DNA of 28,039 nt, taken from contig UQVZ01000039.1 of assembly GCA_900544675.1 (NCBI GenBank), positions 1-28,039 on the forward strand. The letters are read 5' to 3'. This document shows, piece after piece, positions 15,533 to 24,522 of the stretch; position 1 is the stretch's first letter, and every line of letters starts with the position of its first letter. Under the pieces are notes generated by a model. That model saw only the letters and a program-made list of their open reading frames with translations. It was not told where the DNA came from and did not search any database. The DNA comes from an uncultured Bacteroides sp. (lineage in GTDB: Bacteria; Bacteroidota; Bacteroidia; Bacteroidales; Bacteroidaceae). The translations under genes and the position numbers were made by a program.

Positions 15533-16282
15533 ATGGATGCGAAAGAAAAAGTAGGCAGATACGAGTTTGTGGCAGAACCGTTCCACGTTGATTTCTCCGG
15601 AAAGCTGACCATGGGAGTGCTGGGCAATCACTTGCTGAATTGCGCGGGATTCCATGCCGCCGACCGTGGATTCGGCATGGCGGTGCTGAACGAGAACCAT
15701 TACACGTGGGTCTTGTCGCGCCTGGCGGTGGAGATGACCGATATGCCCAAGGCATACGAACGTTTCAGCATCGAGACATGGGTGGAAAATGTGTACCGGC
15801 TCTTTACCGACCGCAATTTTGCCATCTGCAATGCCGAGGGCAACCCCATAGGCTACGCGCGTTCGGTATGGGCGATGATTAGCATGGAGACCCGCAAGCC
15901 CGCCGACTTGTTCCTTTTGCATGGCGGAGAAATCACGGAATACATCGATGCCGGGAAACCTTGCCCCATTGCCAAGGCAGGCAGGGTGAAGGTGGCCGGC
16001 GACGCGCAGCCCGTGACGGAATACCGCACAAAGTATAGCGATATCGACCTGAACGGACACGTCAACAGCATCAAGTATATCGAGCATATCCTCGATTTGT
16101 TTCCGCTGGAGATGTATCGGGAGAAACGGTTGAAGCGTTTTGAAGTAGCGTATGTGGCGGAAAGCCATTACGGTGATGTGCTGGGCTTCTATCGCGAGCA
16201 GAAGTCGGAAAACGAATACGACATCGAAATCAGGAAGAACGGCACCGAGACGGCTATACGGAGCAAAGTAGTATTTTCTTAA
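15533..16282 (+). CDS. Acyl-ACP thioesterase (FatA/FatB-like double hotdog)
   Basis: Releases fatty acids from acyl carrier protein in fatty acid synthesis. The 249-residue protein has two hotdog folds. The second begins near residue 150 and carries DIDLNGHVNSIKYIEHILD, matching the plant and bacterial FAT catalytic motif D-x-N-x-H-V-N, with Asp172, Asn174 and His176. The first hotdog includes MGVLGNHLLNCAGFHAADRG and the substrate-loop region. It lies tightly between ilvN and ilvC, so it would share the attenuated ilv promoter. That position suggests, without proving, a link between branched-chain amino acid supply and branched-chain fatty acids. Confidence 0.9.
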   Translation: MDAKEKVGRYEFVAEPFHVDFSGKLTMGVLGNHLLNCAGFHAADRGFGMAVLNENHYTWVLSRLAVEMTDMPKAYERFSIETWVENVYRLFTDRNFAICNAEGNPIGYARSVWAMISMETRKPADLFLLHGGEITEYIDAGKPCPIAKAGRVKVAGDAQPVTEYRTKYSDIDLNGHVNSIKYIEHILDLFPLEMYREKRLKRFEVAYVAESHYGDVLGFYREQKSENEYDIEIRKNGTETAIRSKVVFS

Positions 16283-16339
16283 ATTTTTTATATTAACCTG
16301 CGGTCGGGTGAAGACCGCGATAAAAAGATTGTAATTATT

Positions 16340-17383
16340 ATGGCAAAAATGAATTTTGGCGGGGTAATCGAAAACGTAGAAACCCGTGAAGAATTTCCTT
16401 TGGAGAAAGCACGTGAAGTATTGAAAGACGAAACCATAGCTGTCATCGGTTACGGTGTACAGGGACCGGGCCAGTCGTTGAACCTGCGCGATAACGGATT
16501 TAATGTGATTGTGGGTCAGCGTCCGGGCAAGACGTATGATAAAGCCGTAGCCGACGGATGGGTACCGGGTGAAACTCTCTTCGGTATCGAAGAAGCTTGC
16601 CAACGCGCTACCATTATCGCCGTTTTGCTTTCCGATGCGGCACAAATCGCTTGCTGGCCGATGATTAAGAAACACCTGACCGCCGGTAAGGCATTGTATT
16701 TCTCTCACGGCTTTGCCATCACTTGGAACGACCGTACGGGTGTGGTTCCTCCGGCAGATGTGGATGTCATCATGGTGGCACCGAAAGGTTCGGGTACTTC
16801 TTTGCGTACCATGTTCCTCGAAGGCCGTGGTTTGAACTCTTCATACGCCATCTATCAGGATGCTACTGGCAAGGCATGGGACCGTGTCATCGCTATGGGT
16901 ATCGGCATCGGTTCGGGATATTTGTTCGAGACCACTTTCAAGCGTGAAGCTACTTCCGACCTGACCGGCGAACGCGGTACATTGATGGGGGCTATCCAAG
17001 GCTTGCTTTTGGCTCAGTATGAAACATTGCGCGAACACGGACATACTCCTTCCGAAGCTTTCAACGAAACCGTAGAAGAATTGACCCAGTCGTTGATGCC
17101 GCTCTTTGCCGCTAAAGGTATGGACTGGATGTATGCCAATTGCTCTACTACCGCCCAGCGTGGCGCACTCGACTGGATGGTTCCGTTCCACGATGCGACC
17201 AAACCGGTATTTGAAAAACTGTATAAATCTGTAGAAGACGGCATCGAGGCACAACGTTCTATTGATTCTAACTCGCAGCCCGATTATCGCGAAAAGCTGA
17301 ACGAAGAATTGAAAGCTTTGCGCGAGAGCGAAATGTGGCAGACCGGCGTCGTAGTACGTAAGCTCCGTCCGGAAAACAATTGA
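16340..17383 (+). CDS. ilvC: Ketol-acid reductoisomerase (NADP+)
   Basis: Converts acetolactate or acetohydroxybutyrate to the dihydroxy acids used by IlvD. The 347-residue length indicates the short class I enzyme. The Rossmann motif IGYGVQGPGQ lies at 36-45, the cofactor loop VGQRPGKTYDKAV at about 58-70, MVAPKGSGTSLR in the middle, and the magnesium ligands Asp207 and Glu211 in SDLTGERGTLMGA. It closes the ilvD-ilvB-ilvN-thioesterase-ilvC set. A small GCGGTC/GACCGC hairpin (16300-16318) lies in the 57-base gap upstream but has no T-run, so it should not end transcription. Confidence 0.97.
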   Translation: MAKMNFGGVIENVETREEFPLEKAREVLKDETIAVIGYGVQGPGQSLNLRDNGFNVIVGQRPGKTYDKAVADGWVPGETLFGIEEACQRATIIAVLLSDAAQIACWPMIKKHLTAGKALYFSHGFAITWNDRTGVVPPADVDVIMVAPKGSGTSLRTMFLEGRGLNSSYAIYQDATGKAWDRVIAMGIGIGSGYLFETTFKREATSDLTGERGTLMGAIQGLLLAQYETLREHGHTPSEAFNETVEELTQSLMPLFAAKGMDWMYANCSTTAQRGALDWMVPFHDATKPVFEKLYKSVEDGIEAQRSIDSNSQPDYREKLNEELKALRESEMWQTGVVVRKLRPENN

Positions 17384-17401
17384 TAATACTTCCGATTTTT
17401 T

Positions 17402-17470
17402 GAACACAGAGACACGAAGACACAGAGTTATATTATTTATATAACCTTTGTGGTTTCGTGTCTCTTATTT
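17402..17470 (+). repeat. 'cacagagacac' palindrome after ilvC, possible operon terminator
   Basis: AGAGACACGAA at 17408-17418 is complementary to TTCGTGTCTCT at 17455-17465, and an inner TTATAT/ATATAA pair (17428-17444) extends the fold. A short T-rich stretch follows. It belongs to the same dispersed family as the palindrome at 3485-3621. Its place just after the last ilv gene fits a terminator-like role, though the T-run is weak. Confidence 0.6.
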
Positions 17471-17524
17471 TGTATAGCTTCTTTCCTTTTGTTAACAGTT
17501 TTTTATTTCTTCGTGTCCCGATTC

Positions 17525-17556
17525 TTTGGCAGATAAGAAAAAGGATTGTACATTTG
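17525..17556 (+). promoter_or_regulatory. Promoter of the 17582-24335 gene set
   Basis: TTTG at 17525-17528, a 20-base spacer and TACATTTG at 17549-17556 match the Bacteroidetes consensus. The box lies 25 bases before the start at 17582. The next clear terminator downstream is at 24537, and the intervening gaps are short. Confidence 0.7.
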
Positions 17557-17581
17557 CCTAAACCATTAAAACAGATAACTT

Positions 17582-18238
17582 ATGAAACTGCGTGTATTTT
17601 TTTGCATGTTGGCAATGTGTCTGACACTGGTCGTTTATGGAAAGAACGACCCTGTTTCGTTTGTCCGCGACCGTTATCCGAATGCCCGTATTTTGGATAA
17701 GGATTACGATGACGGATTTATCGAAGTGAAGATGAATCATCGTGGAACAGAGAAAATAGCTATCTTCAATCCCGAGGGCCAATGGTTACGTACGATGTGG
17801 GAAGTGCGTCGGAGCCGCCTTCCGCGTGCGGTTATCAGTGTGTTGAAGCGTTCGGGATTTGTCTATGAGGAAATTGACGATAACGACAATAAGGCGATGG
17901 AGAACCGTCGCGGCATGTATTACATCGTGCAGGCGGACCGGAACGACCGGAGCTATGTGCTGGTTGTGTCGGAAAGAGGAAACATCATCGAGCGTTTCTA
18001 TGATGACGAATGGGACGACGACTGGGACAAAGGACGTTGGGAAGGCGAGTTTTGGGATGACGGTGAAGACCATTTCGATGAAGGCGATGACGAATGGGAT
18101 GACCGCCGGTACCGTGTGCGCCGTCCGCACCGTGACCATCATCACCACGGGTGTTGCGGATGTGACGATGATGACGATGATGACGGAGAAGACCGTTTCG
18201 ATGAAGGTGATGATGAATGGGACGACAGGGAGGCGTGA
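17582..18238 (+). CDS. Exported PepSY-like protein with acidic, metal-binding-like tail
   Basis: A 218-residue protein with a signal peptide (residues 1-20, ending LTLVVYG). Residues 22-135 have the helix-plus-strand pattern of PepSY-like proteins (DPVSFVRDRYPNARI, KIAIFNPEGQWLRTMWEV, LPRAVISVLKRSG), similar in design to the protein at 6833. From about residue 140 the protein becomes extremely rich in Asp, Glu and Trp. It holds two near-identical 14-residue units, GEDHFDEGDDEWDD (161-174) and GEDRFDEGDDEWDD (202-215), separated by a basic stretch and a HHHHGCCGC cluster (186-194). The tail suggests binding of divalent metal or calcium; that is inference. It lies 22 bases upstream of the MFS gene. 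Confidence 0.8.
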   Translation: MKLRVFFCMLAMCLTLVVYGKNDPVSFVRDRYPNARILDKDYDDGFIEVKMNHRGTEKIAIFNPEGQWLRTMWEVRRSRLPRAVISVLKRSGFVYEEIDDNDNKAMENRRGMYYIVQADRNDRSYVLVVSERGNIIERFYDDEWDDDWDKGRWEGEFWDDGEDHFDEGDDEWDDRRYRVRRPHRDHHHHGCCGCDDDDDDDGEDRFDEGDDEWDDREA

Positions 18239-18260
18239 ACCGGTTTGAGGTGAAGAAGAT

Positions 18261-19526
18261 ATGAAGAAAGACTCCCCTTGGGCATGGGTGCCCACTCTTT
18301 ATTTTGCCGAAGGTCTGCCCTATATAGCGGTAATGACTCTTTCGCTGGTGATGTATAAACGGATGGGCATATCGAACGCGGAGGTTGCGCTCTATACAGG
18401 CTGGCTCAACTTGCCGTGGGTCATCAAACCTTTGTGGAGTCCCTTTATCGACCTGATACGCACCAAGCGCTGGTGGATTGTGGCGATGCAATTGCTGATA
18501 GGAGCGGCATTGGCGGGCATCGCTTTCCTGATTCCTGCCGACCGCTTTTTCCAGTCTACGCTGGCGTTGTTCTGGCTGATGGCTTTCTCTTCTGCCACTC
18601 ACGACATTGCGGCGGACGGATTCTATATGTTAGGGCTTACGTTCCATCAGCAAGCCCTGTTCGTCGGTATCCGAAGCACATTCTATCGCCTAGCTACCAT
18701 TGCGGGTCAGGGAGTGCTCATCATGTTTGCCGGGTATCTGGAGAAATCCGGAAGAGGAATCCCTTATGCCTGGAGCATGACTTTCCTGCTTTTGGCAGGC
18801 TTGTTTCTGGTGGTATTCGTTTATCATGCGTTTATTCTTCCCCGTCCTGAGTACGACCGTCCGGCGGTGAGCGTGTCGGCAGGCGGTTTGTGGCGTGAGT
18901 TTCTTTTGACCTTCCGTTCGTTTTTCCGCAAGGAGGGCATCGGAGTCGCTTTGTTGTTCATGTTGCTTTATCGTTTTCCCGAAGCGCAGTTGGCAAAGAT
19001 GAGCATTCCCTTTCTGATTGACCCTGTTTCAGAAGGAGGTTTGGGCATGACTACCGAGCAGATAGGTTTCACGCAAGGAACGGTAGGCATCATCGGATTG
19101 ACCTTGGGAGGCATATTGGGAGGCATGGCTGTGGCGCGTCATGGGTTAAAGCATTGGCTATGGACCATGGTGTGGGCTATTTCCTTGCCCGATTTGGTTT
19201 ATGTTTACCTGAGTTATTTTCCCGAAACCAGTTTGTTTTGGGTCAATGTATGCATCTTCATTGAGCAGTTCGGCTATGGATTCGGCTTTACGGCATACAT
19301 GATGTACCTGATTTATTTTTCCCAAGGGAGCCATAGTACGGCGCATTATGCCATTTGCACCGCCTTCATGGCGTTGGGAATGATGTTGCCTGGTATGGCG
19401 GCAGGTTGGCTTCAGGAATGGTTGGGCTATCGGTATTTCTTCATTTGGATTATGGTTTGTTGCATAGCGACTTTTGTCGTTTCCTCATTGTTGAAAATTG
19501 ACCCGGAGTTTGGAAAAAAGAAATGA
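18261..19526 (+). CDS. AmpG-type MFS permease
   Basis: A 421-residue inner-membrane protein with about twelve hydrophobic segments. The start WAWVPTLYFAEGLPYIAVMTLSLVMYKRMG and the following GWLNLPWVIKPLWSPFIDLIRTKRWWI are typical of the AmpG family of major facilitator permeases, which import anhydro-muropeptides for cell-wall recycling in Proteobacteria. DIAADGFYMLGL and the central hydrophilic loop also fit. The Bacteroidetes substrate is not established, and no muropeptide-recycling enzyme is evident beside it. Its stop overlaps a possible upstream start (19523) of the next gene by four bases. Confidence 0.85.
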   Translation: MKKDSPWAWVPTLYFAEGLPYIAVMTLSLVMYKRMGISNAEVALYTGWLNLPWVIKPLWSPFIDLIRTKRWWIVAMQLLIGAALAGIAFLIPADRFFQSTLALFWLMAFSSATHDIAADGFYMLGLTFHQQALFVGIRSTFYRLATIAGQGVLIMFAGYLEKSGRGIPYAWSMTFLLLAGLFLVVFVYHAFILPRPEYDRPAVSVSAGGLWREFLLTFRSFFRKEGIGVALLFMLLYRFPEAQLAKMSIPFLIDPVSEGGLGMTTEQIGFTQGTVGIIGLTLGGILGGMAVARHGLKHWLWTMVWAISLPDLVYVYLSYFPETSLFWVNVCIFIEQFGYGFGFTAYMMYLIYFSQGSHSTAHYAICTAFMALGMMLPGMAAGWLQEWLGYRYFFIWIMVCCIATFVVSSLLKIDPEFGKKK

Positions 19527-19579
19527 TTAAGGATTACGGGTCGAGTGAACACATGCGGCCTGTAACGAAAAAAAATAGA

Positions 19580-20617
19580 ATGCCTATGTTAGCTTATACG
19601 TATGTCGGACCCGGAAGGTTCGAATGGAGAGAGAAACCGAAACCTCGGTTGCAAGGTCCGCGCGATGCCATTGTGCGGATTACCTTGGGAAGTATTTGTA
19701 CCAGCGACTTGCATATTAAGCATGGCAGTGTGCCCCGTGCTGTACCCGGTATTACGGTAGGGCACGAAATGGTAGGAGTGGTGGAAGAGACAGGTCCGTC
19801 CGTTACCGGTGTGAAGCCGGGAGACCGAGTGACCGTGAATGTGGAGACTTTCTGCGGCGAGTGTTTCTTCTGCCGGCACGGATATGTCAATAATTGTACA
19901 GACCCCGATGGGGGATGGGCATTGGGATGCCGCATCGATGGCGGACAGACGGAATACGTCCGTGTGCCTTATGCCGATACAGGGCTGAACCGCATTCCCG
20001 ACTCGGTAAGCGATGAGCAAGCCTTGTTTGTAGGAGATATTCTGGCTACAGGTTTTTGGGCTGCGCGTATTTCCGAGATAAAAGCAGAGGATACGGTACT
20101 TATTATCGGAGCGGGTCCTACGGGTATCTGCGCCTTGCTCTGTACGATGCTGAAGCATCCTCGGCGCATCATCGTTTGCGAGAAATCGCCCGAGCGTATC
20201 CGTTTTGTACGCGAACATTATCCGGAGGTTTTGGTGACAGAGCCTGAAGCGTGTGCCGGTTTCGTCAGGGAGCATAGTGAGCATGGCGGTGCCGATGTGG
20301 TAATGGAAGTGGCAGGTGCCGAAGACACCTTCCGGTTGGCGTGGGAGTGCGCCCGTCCGAATGCTATCGTGACCGTTGTAGCCCTTTATGACAAGCCTCA
20401 AGTATTGCCTTTGCCCGATATGTATGGGAAGAATCTGACTTTCAAGACGGGTGGGGTAGACGGATGCGACTGTGCCGAGATACTCCGTCTCATCGAAGAA
20501 GGCAAGATTGACACGACTCCGCTCATCACCCATCGTTTCCCGTTGAGCCAGATAGAAGAGGCTTACCGGATTTTCGAAAACAAGCTGGACGGGGTGATAA
20601 AGATAGCTGTTTATTAA
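19580..20617 (+). CDS. Zinc-dependent alcohol dehydrogenase (MDR family)
   Basis: A medium-chain dehydrogenase of 345 residues. Catalytic zinc ligands are Cys40 (GSICTSDLH) and His62-Glu63 (VGHEMVGVVE). The structural zinc site is Cys92, Cys95, Cys98 and Cys106 (FCGECFFCRHGYVNNC). The NAD(P) Rossmann motif is VLIIGAGPTG near residue 165. The substrate is unknown; the family includes sorbitol, threonine and general alcohol dehydrogenases. The start at 19580 is chosen because MDR proteins begin a few residues before the first strand (MLAYTYVGPGRFEW). An ATG at 19523 overlapping the MFS stop would add 19 residues and would allow coupling, so it remains possible. Confidence 0.88.
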   Translation: MPMLAYTYVGPGRFEWREKPKPRLQGPRDAIVRITLGSICTSDLHIKHGSVPRAVPGITVGHEMVGVVEETGPSVTGVKPGDRVTVNVETFCGECFFCRHGYVNNCTDPDGGWALGCRIDGGQTEYVRVPYADTGLNRIPDSVSDEQALFVGDILATGFWAARISEIKAEDTVLIIGAGPTGICALLCTMLKHPRRIIVCEKSPERIRFVREHYPEVLVTEPEACAGFVREHSEHGGADVVMEVAGAEDTFRLAWECARPNAIVTVVALYDKPQVLPLPDMYGKNLTFKTGGVDGCDCAEILRLIEEGKIDTTPLITHRFPLSQIEEAYRIFENKLDGVIKIAVY

Positions 20618-20644
20618 AAGTGAGACAATTTAAATAATTAAAAT

Positions 20645-22591
20645 ATGAAACATGTATCCCTTATGTTGCTTCCTCTTTTGGTCTCAGCCTCTGTTTTTGG
20701 TCAGACCGAAGGAAGCAATCCGATTTTATCGACTCCGGCTTTTGCCGATGCCGATTGCGTGACCTTACTCGACAGTACGGCAGTGCAAGTAGCTGAGACC
20801 GGTTCAGGAACCTTTACCGTACACAAGAAATTCAAAGTACAGACCGAAGCGGGCGCTATCGCCAATCATGTGGTGAAATACGACTACGACCCGCTTACGG
20901 CTTTTGCCGAGTTCCGGTATGCTACCATTCGTCAGTCAGACGGCAAAGAGATTCATATCGATGTGACAAAAGCTTGCGATTATGCAGCTCCTGCCCGTGC
21001 TATTTACTGGGGTGCCCGTCAGATTATGCTCGATTTGGGTCGTCTGAAGCCGGGTGACACGGTGGAATATGAAATAGCCAAGAAAGGATTCACCTATGCC
21101 CTTCTTGCCGACGGCGATGACGAGTCCCGTTTCATCCCGCCTATGCGCGGACAGTTTTATGACATCGTTCCTTTTTGGGTATCCGAACCTACGGTGCGCA
21201 AAGTCTATCGCGTTTCCATCCCGATGAGTAAGGACATGCAATTCCAGTTTTATCAAGGCGAATGCACCTCCTCCATGCGCTACGAAGGAGAACGCAAGAC
21301 CTATACTTTTGCGGCAGATGACATGGTTCCGTTCCAGCGTGAGCCCAACATGGTTGATTTGTATGACGCGGCTCCCAAACTGATGATGTCATCCACCCCG
21401 CGCTGGCAAGACAAGTCGCTGTGGTTTAATAAGGTGAACGAAGACTACGGAAGCTTTGCCCCGCTGCCCGAAGCCCAAAAGAAGGTGGACGAACTGATTA
21501 AGGGCAAGCAAACGGAAATGGAAAAGATAGCTGTCCTTACCCATTGGGTGGCAGACAACATCCGCTATGCCGGCATCACGATGGGCAAAGGCGAAGGCTA
21601 TACGCTGCACAACACGAAAATGAACTATACCGACCGTTGCGGTGTCTGCAAGGACATTGCCGGAACCTTGATTTCCTTCCTCCGCATGGCTGGCTTCGAG
21701 GCATATCCGGCTATGACTATGGCAGGCAGCCGTGTAGAATCCATTCCTGCGGACCATTTCAACCATTGCGTGGCAGTGGTGAAACTTTCGAACGGTACCT
21801 ATATGCCGCTCGACCCGACTTGGGTTCCCTTCTGCCGCGAACTGTGGAGCAGTGCCGAACAACAACAGAACTATCTGCCGGGCATACCCGAAGGCTCTGA
21901 TTTGTGTCTTACTCCCGTATCTGACCCCGAAAATCACTATGTGCGCATCAAAGCCGACAATAAGCTTTCTGCCGACGGTACGTTGACCGGTTCTTTTACT
22001 ATTACTGCCGAAGGTCAGTCGGACAGCAACATCCGGCGCATCTTCACCACCGGCTGGCAAAGCGAATGGAAACGCACGATGGAACGCCAGTTGCTTGCCG
22101 TGTCTCCCAATGCCCGGTTGCTTAGTGTGGATTGGGGTAAGAATCCCAAGGATTATCAGGCAGCTCCCATTAAAATTACTTTCCGGTACGAAATCCCCAA
22201 CTATGCCCTGAAAGGCAACAACGAGTTGCTGTTCAAACCGATGGTAATGAACAACCTTTACAACCAAGTGAAATCTTACTTACGCATTGATACAGCTCCC
22301 GAACATCGCCAATATGGCTTCAAAGACTCCTGTTCGCGTCTGGTAGAACTGGATGAGACTATCCAGCTCCCGGTCGGCTACACGATGGAGAATGCGCCGA
22401 AGTCGGACAACATGACAAGCCAGGCTGCTGATTTCGAAGGTTCGCTCTCTGCCGAAAAAGGCAAACTGACCCTTCATCAGAAGCTTTCCCTGAAAAAACG
22501 TGTTTACGAAGCAAGCGATTGGAGCGGATTCCGCCAAGCTGTCAACGCCCATAAATCATACGGAGAATATATCATACTAAAGCACAATTAA
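20645..22591 (+). CDS. Exported DUF3857/transglutaminase-like protein, intact triad
   Basis: A 648-residue secreted or periplasmic protein with a signal peptide (1-19, ending SASVFG before QTEGS). The first ~230 residues fit DUF3857, a beta-rich domain common before transglutaminase domains in Bacteroidetes. The transglutaminase-like core has Cys335 in RCGVCKDIAGTLISFLRMAGF, His374 in HFNHCVAVV and Asp390 in YMPLDPTW, the expected Cys-His-Asp triad. Peptidase, transamidase or amidase activity is possible; no substrate can be deduced. It is followed after only seven bases by a second, related gene, so the two proteins are probably made together. Confidence 0.88.
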   Translation: MKHVSLMLLPLLVSASVFGQTEGSNPILSTPAFADADCVTLLDSTAVQVAETGSGTFTVHKKFKVQTEAGAIANHVVKYDYDPLTAFAEFRYATIRQSDGKEIHIDVTKACDYAAPARAIYWGARQIMLDLGRLKPGDTVEYEIAKKGFTYALLADGDDESRFIPPMRGQFYDIVPFWVSEPTVRKVYRVSIPMSKDMQFQFYQGECTSSMRYEGERKTYTFAADDMVPFQREPNMVDLYDAAPKLMMSSTPRWQDKSLWFNKVNEDYGSFAPLPEAQKKVDELIKGKQTEMEKIAVLTHWVADNIRYAGITMGKGEGYTLHNTKMNYTDRCGVCKDIAGTLISFLRMAGFEAYPAMTMAGSRVESIPADHFNHCVAVVKLSNGTYMPLDPTWVPFCRELWSSAEQQQNYLPGIPEGSDLCLTPVSDPENHYVRIKADNKLSADGTLTGSFTITAEGQSDSNIRRIFTTGWQSEWKRTMERQLLAVSPNARLLSVDWGKNPKDYQAAPIKITFRYEIPNYALKGNNELLFKPMVMNNLYNQVKSYLRIDTAPEHRQYGFKDSCSRLVELDETIQLPVGYTMENAPKSDNMTSQAADFEGSLSAEKGKLTLHQKLSLKKRVYEASDWSGFRQAVNAHKSYGEYIILKHN

Positions 22592-22598
22592 ACCGATT

Positions 22599-24335
22599 AT
22601 GAAATACTTTACTAAAACCTTATTTATATTCAGCCTGCTGCTGACCATATCGGCATCAGCATTTGCCGCATCGGAAGCCGAATACCAAAAACTGGCTAAA
22701 AGCTGGACGCTGCATGCCGACGGCAGCCAAGAGTTCCGTTGCAACATGGAACTGACCCTCTTCACCCATACTGCCATGAACAGCACCTACGGGGAGAGTT
22801 TCATTGTCTACAATCCGGAATACCAGACACTGACAATCAATGCCTCTTATACCAAGCAAAAGGACGGGAACATCGTCAAGACTCCTGCCAACGCTTTTGT
22901 GGAAGTATTGCCCGCCAAAGCAGCCGACGCTCCTGCCTACAACGGGTTGAAAGAGATGGTAGTGGTGCATACGGGTCTCGAACTGGGAGCTACCATTTAC
23001 CTGGACTATACCATCACTACGAAAGCCGGCTGCCTGCCCGAATTGGATATCTGCGAAAGCATCGGGCAGTCTTCACCGGTAAAGGAATACAGCCTTACCA
23101 TTTCGGTTCCCGAAGCGAAAAAGTTGAACTATCAATTGAGCGGACTGAAAGGAGAACCTGCTATCGCCACATCCGACGGCCAGCAAACTTATACCTGGAC
23201 GCTCCGCAACGTGAAGGCCATGTCCCGGCTGACTGACATCTATCACCTGGATGCTCCGATGCTGGCAGCCAACACGTATGCTTCAACCCAAGTCATGGCA
23301 CAAGTCTTTACCAGCCAAATGCAAACCGGTCCAAACCAGTCCGTATTGGAAACGTTGGCAAAAGACATCACTAAAGATGCCTCGACCGATGTTGACAAGC
23401 TGAAAGCCATTTACGGTTACATTCAAAACAGTTACGCTCATATCCCTCTCGACCTGGGTGTTTGCGGTTATCGCCTTCGTCCGACGGAAGAAGTCATCCG
23501 TTCAGCTTACGGAACCGACGCTGAACGGATCAATGTATTCCAAGGATTGCTGAACGCAACCGGCATCAAAGCCGATGTATGTGCCGTCTTTCCGCAAACA
23601 GACGCTACGGGTATGGGGCTCAAACCTGTCACCTTATACATTCAGACGAAGGTAAACGGTCAAGAACAACTTTTGGCTTCTACGGCGGCAACAAGCCGGA
23701 AAGCCCTTTTACTGCGTCAGTATTGTCCGGCGTTGAATCTTGGTACAGGTATAATCGAAGAACCTCAATCCCGCCAGACACCCATTTCCTATCGGGCGGA
23801 TTTGACGCTTCAAGAAGATAAGTTGTCTGTCCAGGCAGAAGCTACCGTTTCCGACTTCTTCCTGGATATAGAAGGTAAAACGGCTCAAATTATTATAGCA
23901 GGTGATAAAGCAGCACAAATAAAGGGGGCAGATGCTTCTACTTCTTTCAGTTATACTAGTACGGGACATATTGAAAAGGCAGGTGATTATCAGATTCTTT
24001 CCTTGCCCGATTATCCGTTCAGCGCTGTCCACCATACGGGTATCTCCGAAAGCGACCGCGACATATTGCTTACTCTTCCGGCGGCATTTGATGAGACTTA
24101 CATGTATCAGGTACACTTGGGAGGCAAGACGCTCTGCACACCTGTTACAGACTTGAAATTGAATAATTCGGTGGGAAGTATTGAAATCAGCATTCATCCC
24201 GAAAGTGATGGAGCAAGTGTAAAACGTACGCTGAAACTAAGTAAGAGCCAAATAACCCCGAAAGAATATCCTGCTTATGTTGAACTGATGAAAGTTTGGG
24301 GAGATCAAAACTACACCCAATTGATTGTAAAATAA
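22599..24335 (+). CDS. Exported DUF3857-type protein with degenerate transglutaminase domain
   Basis: A 578-residue exported protein (signal peptide 1-23, ending ASAFA) that appears to be a diverged paralogue of the gene just upstream. The region that should hold the catalytic Cys reads AYGTDAERINVFQGLLNATG; aligned gap-free with GVCKDIAGTLISFLRMAG upstream, the Cys position is Asp307. The expected His and Asp motifs are also missing (LKPVTLYIQTKVNGQEQLLAS). It is therefore predicted to be catalytically dead, perhaps a binding partner or regulator of the active protein. Both the DUF3857 part and the seven-base spacing support function as a pair. Confidence 0.82.
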   Translation: MKYFTKTLFIFSLLLTISASAFAASEAEYQKLAKSWTLHADGSQEFRCNMELTLFTHTAMNSTYGESFIVYNPEYQTLTINASYTKQKDGNIVKTPANAFVEVLPAKAADAPAYNGLKEMVVVHTGLELGATIYLDYTITTKAGCLPELDICESIGQSSPVKEYSLTISVPEAKKLNYQLSGLKGEPAIATSDGQQTYTWTLRNVKAMSRLTDIYHLDAPMLAANTYASTQVMAQVFTSQMQTGPNQSVLETLAKDITKDASTDVDKLKAIYGYIQNSYAHIPLDLGVCGYRLRPTEEVIRSAYGTDAERINVFQGLLNATGIKADVCAVFPQTDATGMGLKPVTLYIQTKVNGQEQLLASTAATSRKALLLRQYCPALNLGTGIIEEPQSRQTPISYRADLTLQEDKLSVQAEATVSDFFLDIEGKTAQIIIAGDKAAQIKGADASTSFSYTSTGHIEKAGDYQILSLPDYPFSAVHHTGISESDRDILLTLPAAFDETYMYQVHLGGKTLCTPVTDLKLNNSVGSIEISIHPESDGASVKRTLKLSKSQITPKEYPAYVELMKVWGDQNYTQLIVK

Positions 24336-24347
24336 AATTTCCAAGTA

Positions 24348-24522
24348 AGAGCCTGTTTAAATTTTGCTCAGGTTTATTTTGAGAATTGTTTTCGAGGATG
24401 TTTTTCTGATTTTATAAGGAGGATAGCGGGCTATCTGACGCATAAAATCGGGAAAACAGACCGGAAACAAACTCAAAAGAGACCTGACAATATGACTTTA
24501 TCGGAAAATTTAAACAGGCTCT
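24348..24522. mobile_element. MITE-like element with 18-bp terminal inverted repeats and 5-bp TSD
   Basis: The ends AGAGCCTGTTTAAATTTT (24348-24365) and their exact reverse complement (24505-24522) flank a 139-base interior with no ORF. AAGTA immediately outside each end (24343-24347 and 24523-24527) is an apparent 5-bp target-site duplication. Internal pairs at 24368-24383/24472-24487 (14 of 16), 24399-24415/24442-24458 (15 of 17) and a central GATAGC/GCTATC allow nearly the whole element to fold as one hairpin. The mobilising transposase is not in the window. Confidence 0.82.

Noticed and set aside
16300..16318. Terminator between the thioesterase and ilvC
   Set aside because: The GCGGTC/GACCGC hairpin has no following T-run; it is more likely a minor mRNA structure.
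14972..16708. 578-codon ORF on the minus strand
   Set aside because: It runs antisense through ilvN, the thioesterase and ilvC, whose products are certain; the translation is rich in His, Arg and Cys, typical of antisense frames in biased coding sequence.
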